The notes under the pieces: generated by a model
What the model was told of the DNA's origin: nothing
Seen by the model: only the letters and a program-made list of their open reading frames with translations
Databases searched by the model: none
Translations under genes and position numbers: made by a program
Source: Lactobacillus johnsonii
Lineage (GTDB): Bacteria; Bacillota; Bacilli; Lactobacillales; Lactobacillaceae
Reading direction: 5' to 3'
Length of the DNA: 64,000 bases
Assembly: GCF_014058685.1 (NCBI RefSeq)
Contig: NZ_CP059055.1
Location: forward strand, 620,001-684,000
Part shown: positions 52,298 to 61,334 of the stretch, piece by piece
Position numbering within the stretch: the first letter of the stretch is position 1
How the letters are laid out: each line of letters begins with the position of its first letter

Positions 52298-53224
52298 ATG
52301 AATAAAGTTACAATTGTTGGGTCAATTAACGTTGATAATATTATGCATATTAAGAAACTTCCTCAACCAGGAGAAACAATAGCAATGTCTGAATTTTCAA
52401 AAGCTGCTGGTGGTAAGGGAGCAAATCAAGCCGTAGCAAGTAGTCGAGCAAAAAATGAAACAATTTTTGTTGGACGTGTTGGGGATGATGACAATGGGCG
52501 CTTTATGCTTGAGCAATTTAAAGAAAATGGAATTAATGTCGACCATGTAGCTATAACTCCAAACCAACAAACTGGACAAGCTTATATTTTGCTTCAAGAG
52601 ACAGGGCAAAATTCAATTATTATTCAACATGGTGCAAATTTTGACGTAACAGCAGAAGATGTTAGAAATGCGAAAAGTCAAATTGAAGATAGTGATTTTG
52701 TGATTGCTCAATTTGAAACACCAATTGAAGCAACTATTGAAGCTTTTAAGATTGCTAGAGAAGCTGGTAAAATTACTATTTTAAATCCTGCGCCTGCCCG
52801 TACTGATATCCCAGAAGAATTATTAGAGTTAACCGACTTGATTACTCCTAATGAAACTGAGGCTGAGAGTATTACAGGAATTAAAGTTGACAGTGAAGAG
52901 TCAATGAAGAAGAGTAGCGAAATTTTTCATCAAATGGGAATTAAGGGTGTAATTATCACAATTGGTGAACGTGGATCTTATGTTTCTTATGAAGACATTG
53001 AAGAGATTGTTCCAGCTTTCAAAGTAAAGGCAGTTGATACAACAGCAGCTGGTGATACATTCTTAGGTGCTTTATCTAGCGAATTGAAGCCTGATTTAAG
53101 TAACTTAAGAGATAGTGTAATTTATGCATCCAAATCATCCTCATTTACAGTTCAAAAATTAGGTGCATTTCCATCTATTCCAACTAGAGAAGTAGTTGAA
53201 GAAGCTTTGAAGGAGAAAAACTAA
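52298..53224 (+). CDS. rbsK: Ribokinase
   Basis: A 308-residue PfkB-family kinase. VGSINVDNIMHIKKLPQPGETI, GGKGANQAVASSRA and DTTAAGDTFLGAL (catalytic Asp in AAGD) are ribokinase signatures. It makes ribose 5-phosphate. Start ATG 52298 after GGGAAGGA. Its stop shares a base with the rpiA start (TAATG), linking ribose phosphorylation to isomerisation. Confidence 0.92.
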   Translation: MNKVTIVGSINVDNIMHIKKLPQPGETIAMSEFSKAAGGKGANQAVASSRAKNETIFVGRVGDDDNGRFMLEQFKENGINVDHVAITPNQQTGQAYILLQETGQNSIIIQHGANFDVTAEDVRNAKSQIEDSDFVIAQFETPIEATIEAFKIAREAGKITILNPAPARTDIPEELLELTDLITPNETEAESITGIKVDSEESMKKSSEIFHQMGIKGVIITIGERGSYVSYEDIEEIVPAFKVKAVDTTAAGDTFLGALSSELKPDLSNLRDSVIYASKSSSFTVQKLGAFPSIPTREVVEEALKEKN

Positions 53225-53922
53225 TGAATAAGACAGAGCAAGATCAATTAAAAAAAGAAGCGGCTACTAAAGCAGCTAAGATGGTAGAGCCTAATTCTGT
53301 TTTAGGAGTTGGAACAGGTTCAACAGTTGCATTTTTTATCGATGCATTAGGCGAACGCAAAGAAAAAGAAGGTTTTAGTTTAAAGCATATTGTTACTACT
53401 TCTAACCGTAGTAAGAAGCAACTTGAAGGACTGGGCTTTAAGGTTGATGAATTAGCAGATATTGATCAAGCCGATTTAACAGTAGATGGCGCTGATCGAG
53501 TAGACGATAATTTAGATGGAATCAAAGGCGGCGGTGGTGCCTTAACTCTAGAAAAAAATGTCGCTATCAACTCAAAGAAGATTATTTGGATTGTTGATGA
53601 ATCAAAACTTGTTCATCACTTAAGTGGCTTTCCGCTTCCAGTTGAAGTATTACCAGTGTCTGCTGAACAAAACTTTAAGCGTTTTGAAGAAGAAGGTTTG
53701 AAGCCTCAATGGCGTTTAGATGATGAGGGTAAGCGTTATGTAACGCATTACGGTAATTACATCATTGATTTAGCTGCTGATCCAACTCCAGTACCACACG
53801 GTTTAGCTGATTATCTAGACCACACAGTTGGTGTAGTTGAGCATGGCTTGTTTTTAGACATGTGTGATGAAGTCATCATTGCACATAGTGATGGTACAAT
53901 TGAAGATAAGAAGAGAAAATAA
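53224..53922 (+). CDS. rpiA: Ribose-5-phosphate isomerase A
   Basis: A 232-residue isomerase. GVGTGSTVAFFIDALG (phosphate loop), DLTVDGADRVDDNLDGIKGGGGALTLEK (catalytic acid region with Glu) and GHYGNY-like YVTHYGNYIIDL are typical of RpiA. It converts ribose 5-P to ribulose 5-P. Coupled to rbsK. Confidence 0.94.
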   Translation: MNKTEQDQLKKEAATKAAKMVEPNSVLGVGTGSTVAFFIDALGERKEKEGFSLKHIVTTSNRSKKQLEGLGFKVDELADIDQADLTVDGADRVDDNLDGIKGGGGALTLEKNVAINSKKIIWIVDESKLVHHLSGFPLPVEVLPVSAEQNFKRFEEEGLKPQWRLDDEGKRYVTHYGNYIIDLAADPTPVPHGLADYLDHTVGVVEHGLFLDMCDEVIIAHSDGTIEDKKRK

Positions 53923-53951
53923 TTATTTTTTCAAAAACTAATATAATTTTT

Positions 53952-53983
53952 AAAAGACTTGATCAGTTCAAGTCTTTTTTTGT
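53952..53983 (+). terminator. Intrinsic terminator of rbsK-rpiA
   Basis: AAAAGACTTGA (53952-53962) and TTCAAGTCTTTT, 4-base loop, then T-run. Confidence 0.9.
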
Positions 53984-54038
53984 AACAAATCTTAGTTCAT
54001 AATAAATATGATACGTAAATTTAGAAAGAAGGACCTTT

Positions 54039-54962
54039 ATGTCAAAAAAGCCCTTAATTATTAGTACAGATCCAGGTATTGACGATATTGCTGCAATGAC
54101 AATCAGTCTTTTTGCAGATGAACTTGATGTTAAAATGATTGTTCCAACCTGGGGAAATGTTTCTTTAGCTCACACTTTACAAAACACTCTTGATTTAGAG
54201 AACTTTTTACACACAAAAGTTCCTGTAGTCAAGGGCGCTAATCAGCCGTTAGTACGTCCAGCAATTAGTGCAGCTTCTGTTCATGGTGAAACAGGAATTG
54301 CTGGCTTTAAATTTGAAAAAGCTAATGATGATTTATTAGAGCCGGGACTTGCTGCTACTAAGATGTATGAAGCAATTAAAAACAGTCCTGAAAAAGTTAC
54401 TTTATTAGGAGTTGGTCCTTTAACTGACTTTGCCCTTTTATTTAAGCAGTACCCTGATGTGGTAGAAAATGTTGCTGAAGTTTATATTATGGGTGGAAAT
54501 ATTGGGCATGGAAACCATAGTCCATTTGCGGAATATAATATTGCAGGTGATCCAGAAGCAGCACAGATAGTTTTCCATTCCGGCTTGCCAGTTTATGTAG
54601 CTCCACTTGAAATTGGAGATAAAGCTCATTTAACTCAAGATCAGATGGACAAGATTAAAGAATGCGGCGAAGTTGGTAAAATGCTTTATTCGATGTTTTC
54701 TAATATTCATGAACCTGATGGAGATACTCGAATTAAGATTTATGATCCGACAGCGGTTGGAATTATGCTTCATCCTGAATTCTTTACTTTAAAGCCAGCT
54801 AATGTTGAAATTGAATTAGCGGGACGCTATACATATGGTGCTAGTGTGATGGATTTCTTAAGTGAAAAACATAATGCACAAATTGCAACAGACGTTGATA
54901 CAGAGAAGTTTGCAGCTTGGTTCATTGATAGTATCAAGACTGCTAATAATGGGAGAAAATAA
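54039..54962 (+). CDS. Inosine-uridine-preferring nucleoside hydrolase
   Basis: A 307-residue hydrolase. ISTDPGIDDIAAM at the N-terminus is the Ca2+-binding DxDxxxDD cluster of the family. VYIMGGNIGHGNHSPFAEYNIAGDPEAAQIVF (about residues 147-178) is the second signature. It frees ribose and base from nucleosides; the ribose can go to the ribokinase encoded just upstream. Its stop overlaps the start of the GntR gene. Confidence 0.92.
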   Translation: MSKKPLIISTDPGIDDIAAMTISLFADELDVKMIVPTWGNVSLAHTLQNTLDLENFLHTKVPVVKGANQPLVRPAISAASVHGETGIAGFKFEKANDDLLEPGLAATKMYEAIKNSPEKVTLLGVGPLTDFALLFKQYPDVVENVAEVYIMGGNIGHGNHSPFAEYNIAGDPEAAQIVFHSGLPVYVAPLEIGDKAHLTQDQMDKIKECGEVGKMLYSMFSNIHEPDGDTRIKIYDPTAVGIMLHPEFFTLKPANVEIELAGRYTYGASVMDFLSEKHNAQIATDVDTEKFAAWFIDSIKTANNGRK

Positions 54963-55690
54963 TGACTGATTTAGTCTATCGCTCAGTAATGCGCGATATT
55001 AAACAAAAAATACTTAATAATGAATATGAAGATATGCGTTTGCCTGATGAGCGTAGCCTAAGCGACTATTATCATGTAAGTCGTTCATCGATGAAGCGCG
55101 CTTTAGGTTTGCTTGCTCAGCAAGGAATAGTTTTTAAAAAAAGAGGTAGCGGAACATTTATTAATCCGCTATATTTGAAAAATCAGGCACTTTTTAAGTA
55201 TGAGGGATCAAATTTAGGTATTACTGATTCCTTTAGTGTTCCCGGTAAGAAGCAAAGTATTGAGCTGTTAGACTATCAAGTAATTAAGGCCGACGAAGAT
55301 TTGAGACAGGACTTGTTTTTAAAAGATTCAGATTTTGTTTATCAAATAAAACGGCTTCGTTTGTTAGATGATCAACCATTTTTAATTGAAACAGGGTTTA
55401 TTCCTATTAAGATTACTCCAGAATTAAATCCGGATATTCTTAAAGGATCCCTCTTTAACTACTTAGAAGATACACAAAATAAAACTGTAACACGTTCATT
55501 CTTAACAATTACAGTTGAGCCATCAACTTTAGAAGATCAATCTAAACTGATGCTGGCACCTAATGAACCTGTAGGTGTAATGGAAGGTATTTTCTTTTTA
55601 GATGATGGAACTCCATTTGAAGTTTCAAATATGAGAATTCATTATAAATACATGAAGTACAATACTTTTGTTAACTTAAGTCAAGAATAA
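54962..55690 (+). CDS. GntR-family regulator (HutC/UTRA type)
   Basis: A 242-residue regulator. Winged helix MRLPDERSLSDYYHVSRSSMKRALGLLAQQGIVFKKRGSGTFI (about residues 20-62), then a UTRA ligand domain (about 85-235). Coupled by TAATG to the nucleoside hydrolase, which it probably controls together with the ribose genes. The effector is unknown. Confidence 0.9.
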   Translation: MTDLVYRSVMRDIKQKILNNEYEDMRLPDERSLSDYYHVSRSSMKRALGLLAQQGIVFKKRGSGTFINPLYLKNQALFKYEGSNLGITDSFSVPGKKQSIELLDYQVIKADEDLRQDLFLKDSDFVYQIKRLRLLDDQPFLIETGFIPIKITPELNPDILKGSLFNYLEDTQNKTVTRSFLTITVEPSTLEDQSKLMLAPNEPVGVMEGIFFLDDGTPFEVSNMRIHYKYMKYNTFVNLSQE

Positions 55691-55693
55691 AAA

Positions 55694-55739
55694 TAAGCCA
55701 TTGTTTTTCTCGGGGGGATGAGAGAAACAATGGCTTTTT
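55694..55739. terminator. Bidirectional terminator
   Basis: AAGCCATTGTTT (55695-55706) and AAACAATGGCTT, extended inward by TCTC/GAGA, between convergent genes. Confidence 0.85.
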
Positions 55740-55755
55740 GTATGGGACGAGTAGC

Positions 55756-56082
55756 TTAATCAAATTGCAAACTATCGTCAACCGGGGACAGATATACATA
55801 GTTTAAGTTAGTATTTTTACATTGCTCACTGAGGGAATTAATTAAAGTATCTTGTTCCTTAGTAATCGGAATTTGCTTAAGTACTATTTGAGATTGCAAA
55901 TACATAACTAACTTATTGCTCCAAGCAGCTGCGTCATCGTGGTTTTCAGCTTTGGCTATGACTTTTAAAATTGTCTGCTCAAGCGGAAGATATGCTTTAA
56001 TTTGAACTTTATTGAAACTAGTATATAAATCTTTTAATACTATGATAATTTCATCGTGCTTTGTAATAGATTTTTCTAACAT
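55756..56082 (-). CDS. Small helical cytoplasmic protein of unknown function
   Basis: 108 residues, mainly helical and acidic, no membrane segment or known motif. ATG at complement 56080-56082 with GTGAGG upstream. Its size and helix pattern recall the four-helix bacteriocin immunity proteins at 34875 and 37402, but I see no matching sequence, so I leave it unnamed. Confidence 0.65.
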   Translation of the reverse strand: MLEKSITKHDEIIIVLKDLYTSFNKVQIKAYLPLEQTILKVIAKAENHDDAAAWSNKLVMYLQSQIVLKQIPITKEQDTLINSLSEQCKNTNLNYVYLSPVDDSLQFD

Positions 56083-56203
56083 GATAAAGACCTCACTATC
56101 TTAAATAATTTAACTGATTTCTGGGCCCACTAAAATACTAGCATCTTTCATGCTTGAAAAGCCTATTTTGTATGAAAGTAGCGGTTTTTGCTAAGTGTTT
56201 ATC

Positions 56204-56315
56204 TTGATTTAAATAACATTATACTGATTTAAATCAGTGAATCATTTCTTAAATACTGATTAATCCTTAAAATAAAGCTCTAAATACAGATAAATACGTA
56301 AAATGAAAGAGCTTT
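56204..56315 (+). promoter_or_regulatory. Repeated operator-like motifs upstream of the DeoR gene
   Basis: TTGATTTAAATAA (56204-56216), the perfect palindrome ACTGATTTAAATCAGT (56223-56238), ACTGATTAATC (56255-56265) and ACAGATAAATAC (56286-56297) are variants of one GATTTAAAT-like motif. AAAGCTCT (56274-56281) and AGAGCTTT (56308-56315) add an inverted repeat. DeoR regulators often bind several such repeats and loop the DNA. Confidence 0.55.
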
Positions 56316-56346
56316 CTGATAAGATTAGACATATGAGGTGAGATAA

Positions 56347-57132
56347 ATGCAATCACAAGTTGAAAGATTAGATTTAATTAGACAAAAATTAGATGAGAAA
56401 AAAACAATTAGTACACGTGAAATTATGAAATTGTGTCATGTCTCTTTTGATACGGCTAGGAGGGATGTAATTAAATTAACCAGCACCGGTCAAGCGATTC
56501 GAATTCATGGCGGATTGATGAAAATTAAACAGGGGACAGTGCCAGATTATAATTCTCGCGTCCATGTTTTGTCGCCTATAAAGAATAAAATAGCTAAGAT
56601 GACAGCAAAATATTTAACAGCTGATAAGTTGATATATTTGAATGCTTCGACGACTATTTCGCAATTATGTCGCTACCTTAACGGGTTAAATGCAACAGTG
56701 ATGACAAATTCGATTGATAATGCGGGTGCCTTAATGATGGATAACTTGCCTAATGTTATCTTATTAGGCGGCTATTTGAATAAAGAGAACCACTATACAT
56801 CTTCTTTAAATAGTTTAAAAGAAATAGATCAATATGAATTTGATATTGCAGTAATCGGGACATCATCGGTTAATAAAAATGGAGTTTTTGTAGTTAATCA
56901 CTCTGATGCACAAATTGAAAGAGAAGTAGTTAATCGAACAAAAACAGTTATTTTATTGGCAGAAGAATATAAATTTAAAGAAGATAGATCTTCTCCGTAT
57001 AAGGTCATGGATTGCAAACAAGCTGATATTTTGATTACAGATAATAAGCTTGATCCCCAGTATCGAAAATATTTTAAAAAGAATATTAAGATTCGGGAAG
57101 TACTTGAGGAGGAAAATATAAAAAGTAAGTAA
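56347..57132 (+). CDS. DeoR-family sugar-phosphate-responsive regulator
   Basis: A 261-residue regulator. The N-terminal helix-turn-helix with STREIMKLCHVSFDTARRDVIKLTSTGQAIRIHGGL (about residues 20-55) is the DeoR signature. The rest is the DeoRC sugar-phosphate sensor with YLNASTTISQLCRYLNG and LLGGYLN. It lies 106 bp upstream of the phosphoketolase gene in the same direction, so it probably controls xpk and itself. Confidence 0.9.
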   Translation: MQSQVERLDLIRQKLDEKKTISTREIMKLCHVSFDTARRDVIKLTSTGQAIRIHGGLMKIKQGTVPDYNSRVHVLSPIKNKIAKMTAKYLTADKLIYLNASTTISQLCRYLNGLNATVMTNSIDNAGALMMDNLPNVILLGGYLNKENHYTSSLNSLKEIDQYEFDIAVIGTSSVNKNGVFVVNHSDAQIEREVVNRTKTVILLAEEYKFKEDRSSPYKVMDCKQADILITDNKLDPQYRKYFKKNIKIREVLEEENIKSK

Positions 57133-57164
57133 TTATAATTGGACCGTCCCAATGTTTTTAAAAG

Positions 57165-57193
57165 TTGAATTTTTGCACTTGATGCTATATGAT
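57165..57193 (+). promoter_or_regulatory. Promoter of the phosphoketolase gene
   Basis: TTGAAT (57165-57170), 17-bp spacer, TATGAT (57188-57193). Confidence 0.6.
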
Positions 57194-57238
57194 ATTACTG
57201 TAATAAGGAAATGAAAACTATTTCAAGGAGATATAGCT

Positions 57239-59644
57239 ATGGCAGTAAATTACGATTCTCAAGAATACTTAAAGAGTGTTGACGCATACTGGCGTGCAGC
57301 TAACTACTTATCAGTGGGACAATTATTTTTAATGAATAATCCTTTACTTAAAAGAGAATTAAAGGCAGAAGATGTAAAACCTAAGCCAATTGGTCACTGG
57401 GGTACAATTGTGCCGCAAAACTTTATTTATGCACATTTAAATCGTGCAATTAAGAAATATGATTTAAACATGTTCTACATTGAAGGTTCTGGTCACGGTG
57501 GTCAAGTAATGGTATCGAACTCATATTTAGATGGTTCTTATACTGAACGCTACCCAGAAATTACTCAAGATGAAAAGGGAATGGCTAAGTTATTTAAGCA
57601 ATTTAGTTTTCCAGGTGGAGTTGCGTCTCATGCTGCTCCAGAAACTCCTGGATCAATCCATGAAGGTGGAGAATTAGGCTACTCACTATCTCATGGTGTT
57701 GGTGCAATTTTAGACAATCCAGATGTAATTGCTGCAGTTGAAATTGGTGACGGTGAATCAGAGACTGGTCCACTTGCTACTTCTTGGTTTTCAAGTAAGT
57801 TCATTAATCCAATTAAAGATGGTGCAGTTATTCCTATCTTGCAAATCAATGGCTTTAAGATTTCTAACCCAACTATCGTTTCTAGAATGAGTGACGAAGA
57901 CTTAACTAAGTACTTTGAAGGAATGGGTTGGAAGCCATACTTTGTTTCTGCATATAAAGACGGTGAATTTAATGGGTATAAAGACCACATGGAAGTTCAC
58001 CAAGAAATGGCAAAGACAATGGACGAAGTTGTTGAAGAGATTAAGGCTATTCAAAAGCATGCGCGCGAAAACAACGATGATTCCTTAGTGAAGTGGCCAA
58101 TGATTGTCTTTAGAGTACCTAAGGGTTGGACGGGTCCAAAATTTGATCTAGATGGCAATCCAATTGAAAATAGTTTCCGTGCTCACCAAATTCCAATTCC
58201 TGTTGCTCAAGATGACATGACTCATAAAGAAATGCTTACTGATTGGATGGAAAGCTATAAGCCAGAAGAATTATTCAATGAAGATGGCTTACCAAAAGAT
58301 ATTGTTAAGGAAAATACCTTATCAGGCAACCAAAGAATGGCTATGAATCCAGTAACCAATGGTGGTATTGATCCAAAAGTCTTAAATATGCCTGATTACC
58401 GCGACTTTGCAATTAAATTTGATAAACCTGGCTCTGTTGAAAAACAAGATATGGCTGAATGGGCAAAATATTTAGATAAGATGTCTGACTTGAACCCAAC
58501 TAATTTCCGCGGTTTTGGTCCAGATGAAACTAAGTCTAATCGTTTGTTCCAACTTTTAGATAATCAAAAACGTCAATGGATGGAAAATATTCATACTCCA
58601 AACGATGAAAACTTGGCTCACGAGGGTCGTGTAATTGACTCACAATTGTCAGAACACCAAGATGAAGGTTGGCTTGAAGGATATGTATTAACTGGTCGTC
58701 ACGGATTCTTTGCTACTTATGAAGCATTTGGTCGTGTAGTTGATTCAATGCTTACGCAACATATGAAATGGTTGAGAAAAGCCAAAGAACAATCTTGGAG
58801 ACATGATTATCCAGCCTTAAACTTAGTTGATACTTCAACTGTTTTCCAACAAGACCACAATGGCTATACTCACCAAGATCCCGGTATGTTGACTCATTTG
58901 TATGAAAAGAATCGTCCAGATTTAATTCACGAATACTTGCCAGCGGATACTAATTCACTTCTTGCTGTATCTGATAAGGCATTTAGAGATCGTGAATGCA
59001 TCAATGTGTTAGTAACTTCTAAACAACCTCGTCCTCAGTGGTTCTCAATTGAAGAAGCTAAGAAATTAGTTGATAAAGGTCTTGGCTATGTTGACTGGGC
59101 ATCAACTGATAAGGGCGCTAAGCCAGATGTTGTTTTTGCTTCAACTGGTACTGAACCAACAATTGAATCTTTAGCTGCCATTGACTTACTTCATAAGAAA
59201 TTCCCAGACTTAAAGATTCGCTATATTAATGTGATTGATGTAATGAAGTTAATGTCACCAGAAAAGAATCCAAATGCAATCAGTAATGAAGAATTCAACC
59301 GTCTTTTCCCTAAAGGTACACCAGTTATCTTTGCATGGCATGGATTTAAGCCAATGATGGAATCAATTTGGTTTGATCGCGGCCGTGGTAAAGATGATGT
59401 TCATATTCATGGCTATGAAGAAAATGGTAACATTACTACTCCTTTTGATATGCGTGTCTTAAACCACATGGATCGCTATGACTTAGCAAAAGATGTAGTA
59501 GAAAGTATTCCTGAGCTAAATGAAAAGAATGCGGATTTCATTGATGAGATGGATAGCTTGCTTGCTAAACACCATCAATATATCCGTGATAACGGTAAAG
59601 ATATGCCTGAAGTTACTGAATGGCAATGGAATGGTTTAAAATAA
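57239..59644 (+). CDS. xpk: Xylulose-5-P/fructose-6-P phosphoketolase
   Basis: An 801-residue thiamine-diphosphate enzyme of full length. [42 protein letters not shown] and the cofactor-binding [16 protein letters not shown] are all present. It splits xylulose 5-P (and perhaps fructose 6-P) with phosphate into glyceraldehyde 3-P (erythrose 4-P) and acetyl phosphate. It is the end of the pentose branch fed by rbsK and rpiA upstream. An epimerase is needed between and is not in this window. Ribosome site AAGGAG. Confidence 0.96.
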   Translation: MAVNYDSQEYLKSVDAYWRAANYLSVGQLFLMNNPLLKRELKAEDVKPKPIGHWGTIVPQNFIYAHLNRAIKKYDLNMFYIEGSGHGGQVMVSNSYLDGSYTERYPEITQDEKGMAKLFKQFSFPGGVASHAAPETPGSIHEGGELGYSLSHGVGAILDNPDVIAAVEIGDGESETGPLATSWFSSKFINPIKDGAVIPILQINGFKISNPTIVSRMSDEDLTKYFEGMGWKPYFVSAYKDGEFNGYKDHMEVHQEMAKTMDEVVEEIKAIQKHARENNDDSLVKWPMIVFRVPKGWTGPKFDLDGNPIENSFRAHQIPIPVAQDDMTHKEMLTDWMESYKPEELFNEDGLPKDIVKENTLSGNQRMAMNPVTNGGIDPKVLNMPDYRDFAIKFDKPGSVEKQDMAEWAKYLDKMSDLNPTNFRGFGPDETKSNRLFQLLDNQKRQWMENIHTPNDENLAHEGRVIDSQLSEHQDEGWLEGYVLTGRHGFFATYEAFGRVVDSMLTQHMKWLRKAKEQSWRHDYPALNLVDTSTVFQQDHNGYTHQDPGMLTHLYEKNRPDLIHEYLPADTNSLLAVSDKAFRDRECINVLVTSKQPRPQWFSIEEAKKLVDKGLGYVDWASTDKGAKPDVVFASTGTEPTIESLAAIDLLHKKFPDLKIRYINVIDVMKLMSPEKNPNAISNEEFNRLFPKGTPVIFAWHGFKPMMESIWFDRGRGKDDVHIHGYEENGNITTPFDMRVLNHMDRYDLAKDVVESIPELNEKNADFIDEMDSLLAKHHQYIRDNGKDMPEVTEWQWNGLK

Positions 59645-59657
59645 ATATATTATTTTT

Positions 59658-59690
59658 TTAAGATCGGATTAATTTCCGATCTTTTTTAAT
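59658..59690 (+). terminator. Intrinsic terminator of xpk
   Basis: AAGATCGGA (59660-59668) and TCCGATCTT (59675-59683), then T-run. Confidence 0.9.
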
Positions 59691-59804
59691 TGTAGTTATT
59701 AAAAAATCATTGTATTGTTAGTGTGACATTTATTGTTATAATATATTGAGGAAAGTAAGTGTAATTATTAATAAATAAAAGATATTGTAGGAAGGGATGA
59801 TGAG

Positions 59805-60461
59805 ATGGATTTTAAAGATGTTTTAGCAAGTGAACATGCAACAAGAAAGTTTACTGATCAAAGAGTAAGCGAAAAAACTGTGATTAAGGTAATCGAAGAG
59901 GCTCAAAGAACGCCATCATTACTAAATTCACAACCATGGCGAATTTATGTGGCTGAAGGTGAGGTTGCAAAAGCAATAAGAAAAGATCATGAAGATAAGG
60001 TCTTGGCTCATGAAAAACCACATGAAGATTTTGCTTCATTGCTAAAAGTTGAGTGGGATACGTTTCCAAGTAAGAATATGGCAACAATGAGTGAAACTTT
60101 AGATTACTTTTTACGTGGTGAATCTGATGCTTTCGATCAAGCTCAAATAAAATTGTTTAACGCTCCGGTGATAGTATTTTTGACTATTCCTAAAAAATCT
60201 CCAGCTTGGTCAATTTTTGACTTAGGTGCGTTTTCGCAAACCTTAATGTTAGCTGCTAATAATCGTGGTTTAAGTACAATGCCAGCTCATGCTTTCGTTA
60301 AGTACCCAGATGTAATAAGAAAATATTTGGATATTCCAGAAGATGAATCAATTGGAATTGGTATTGGTTTAGGATATCCGAACAAGAAAGCAGCAATCAA
60401 TAATTATAAGTCTAAACGTGTATCGTTAGATGAAGTTTTAAAGATTAAAAAAGATATCTAA
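59805..60461 (+). CDS. Nitroreductase-family oxidoreductase
   Basis: A 218-residue flavoprotein. HATRKFTDQRVSE and TPSLLNSQPWRIYV supply the FMN-phosphate and ring contacts. GAFSQTLMLAANNRGLSTMP and GIGIGLGYPN complete the fold. It would reduce nitro or quinone compounds with NAD(P)H. Single gene after GGAAGGGATGATGAG. Confidence 0.88.
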   Translation: MDFKDVLASEHATRKFTDQRVSEKTVIKVIEEAQRTPSLLNSQPWRIYVAEGEVAKAIRKDHEDKVLAHEKPHEDFASLLKVEWDTFPSKNMATMSETLDYFLRGESDAFDQAQIKLFNAPVIVFLTIPKKSPAWSIFDLGAFSQTLMLAANNRGLSTMPAHAFVKYPDVIRKYLDIPEDESIGIGIGLGYPNKKAAINNYKSKRVSLDEVLKIKKDI

Positions 60462-60465
60462 TTAA

Positions 60466-60527
60466 GAAACTCTTGAAGAAGTTAAAGTCTAGCTAATTTA
60501 TTAGATGAATTCTTTAAGAGTTTTTTA
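60466..60527 (+). terminator. Intrinsic terminator of the nitroreductase gene
   Basis: AAACTCTTGAAGAA pairs with TTCTTTAAGAGTTT across a wide loop that can itself fold, followed by T-run. Confidence 0.65.
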
Positions 60528-60588
60528 TTTGTTTATTTAAAATAAAATTAAAATATGGCATAATTATAAAAAATAAAGGAGAAGAAGA

Positions 60589-61284
60589 ATGATGTTATTA
60601 GTTTCTCCTGAGCAATGGGCTAATTGGGATAAATGGTTTAATTACACATTGACAGGCTATATTTTAATTTTAGGGATAATTTTTTTATTTGTTGGATTGA
60701 TTCCATTTTTATGCGTACATAATAAAATTACTTATACTTTATTTGGGGTGACAACCGTATTTTTAGTAACTTTTCTGGGGATAGCTTATTTTAAAAATAA
60801 GGAATCAAAAGAATATGTCAAAGAAAATCACTATTTAACGGCAATGGTTAGAGAGTATGATGCTCAGATTTTTTCTAATAAATATTATGATCCAGAGGAA
60901 ATCGAGATGTTTAAATATGTAGCTGATATTCAGACCCCGTCTCATTTGCCTTCCGTTTACAAAAAGATACCAATGAAGCAAGAAGTTACCTATCTTGGTA
61001 AAAATGATTATTATGCCTTTATTAAATTAAATGATGTAGTAATGAAGTTCAGTCTGGCAGATTGTAAAAAAATTCCAGGAAGTAAAGCTTACTTTACAGG
61101 CTATCATTTTAAGATTAGAAATAAGAAGTTTTTGAAGTTAGGATTTATTGATTTAAAACATAATTTACGCGATAAAGTAGAACTACCAGCCGATTCCTAT
61201 AACAAGCAAGTTTCAAGTAATATTGAAGAAAATTATAATCATCCCGGATTAGTTGCAAACTGGATCCCTGATTCAGCAAAATAA
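60589..61284 (+). CDS. Membrane protein of unknown function
   Basis: A 231-residue protein with two hydrophobic segments (about residues 20-45 and 50-67) followed by a 160-residue hydrophilic domain that should face the outside or the cytoplasm. The soluble part contains YLGKNDYYAFIKLNDVVMKFSL and GYHFKIRNKKFLKLGFIDLK, beta-rich. I recognise no family. ATG 60589 or 60592 both suit AAGGAGAAG. Confidence 0.75.
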   Translation: MMLLVSPEQWANWDKWFNYTLTGYILILGIIFLFVGLIPFLCVHNKITYTLFGVTTVFLVTFLGIAYFKNKESKEYVKENHYLTAMVREYDAQIFSNKYYDPEEIEMFKYVADIQTPSHLPSVYKKIPMKQEVTYLGKNDYYAFIKLNDVVMKFSLADCKKIPGSKAYFTGYHFKIRNKKFLKLGFIDLKHNLRDKVELPADSYNKQVSSNIEENYNHPGLVANWIPDSAK

Positions 61285-61334
61285 TGCTAAAATAGAGATG
61301 TAATTATTTAATATATAAAAAAGGTGAAGATCAC

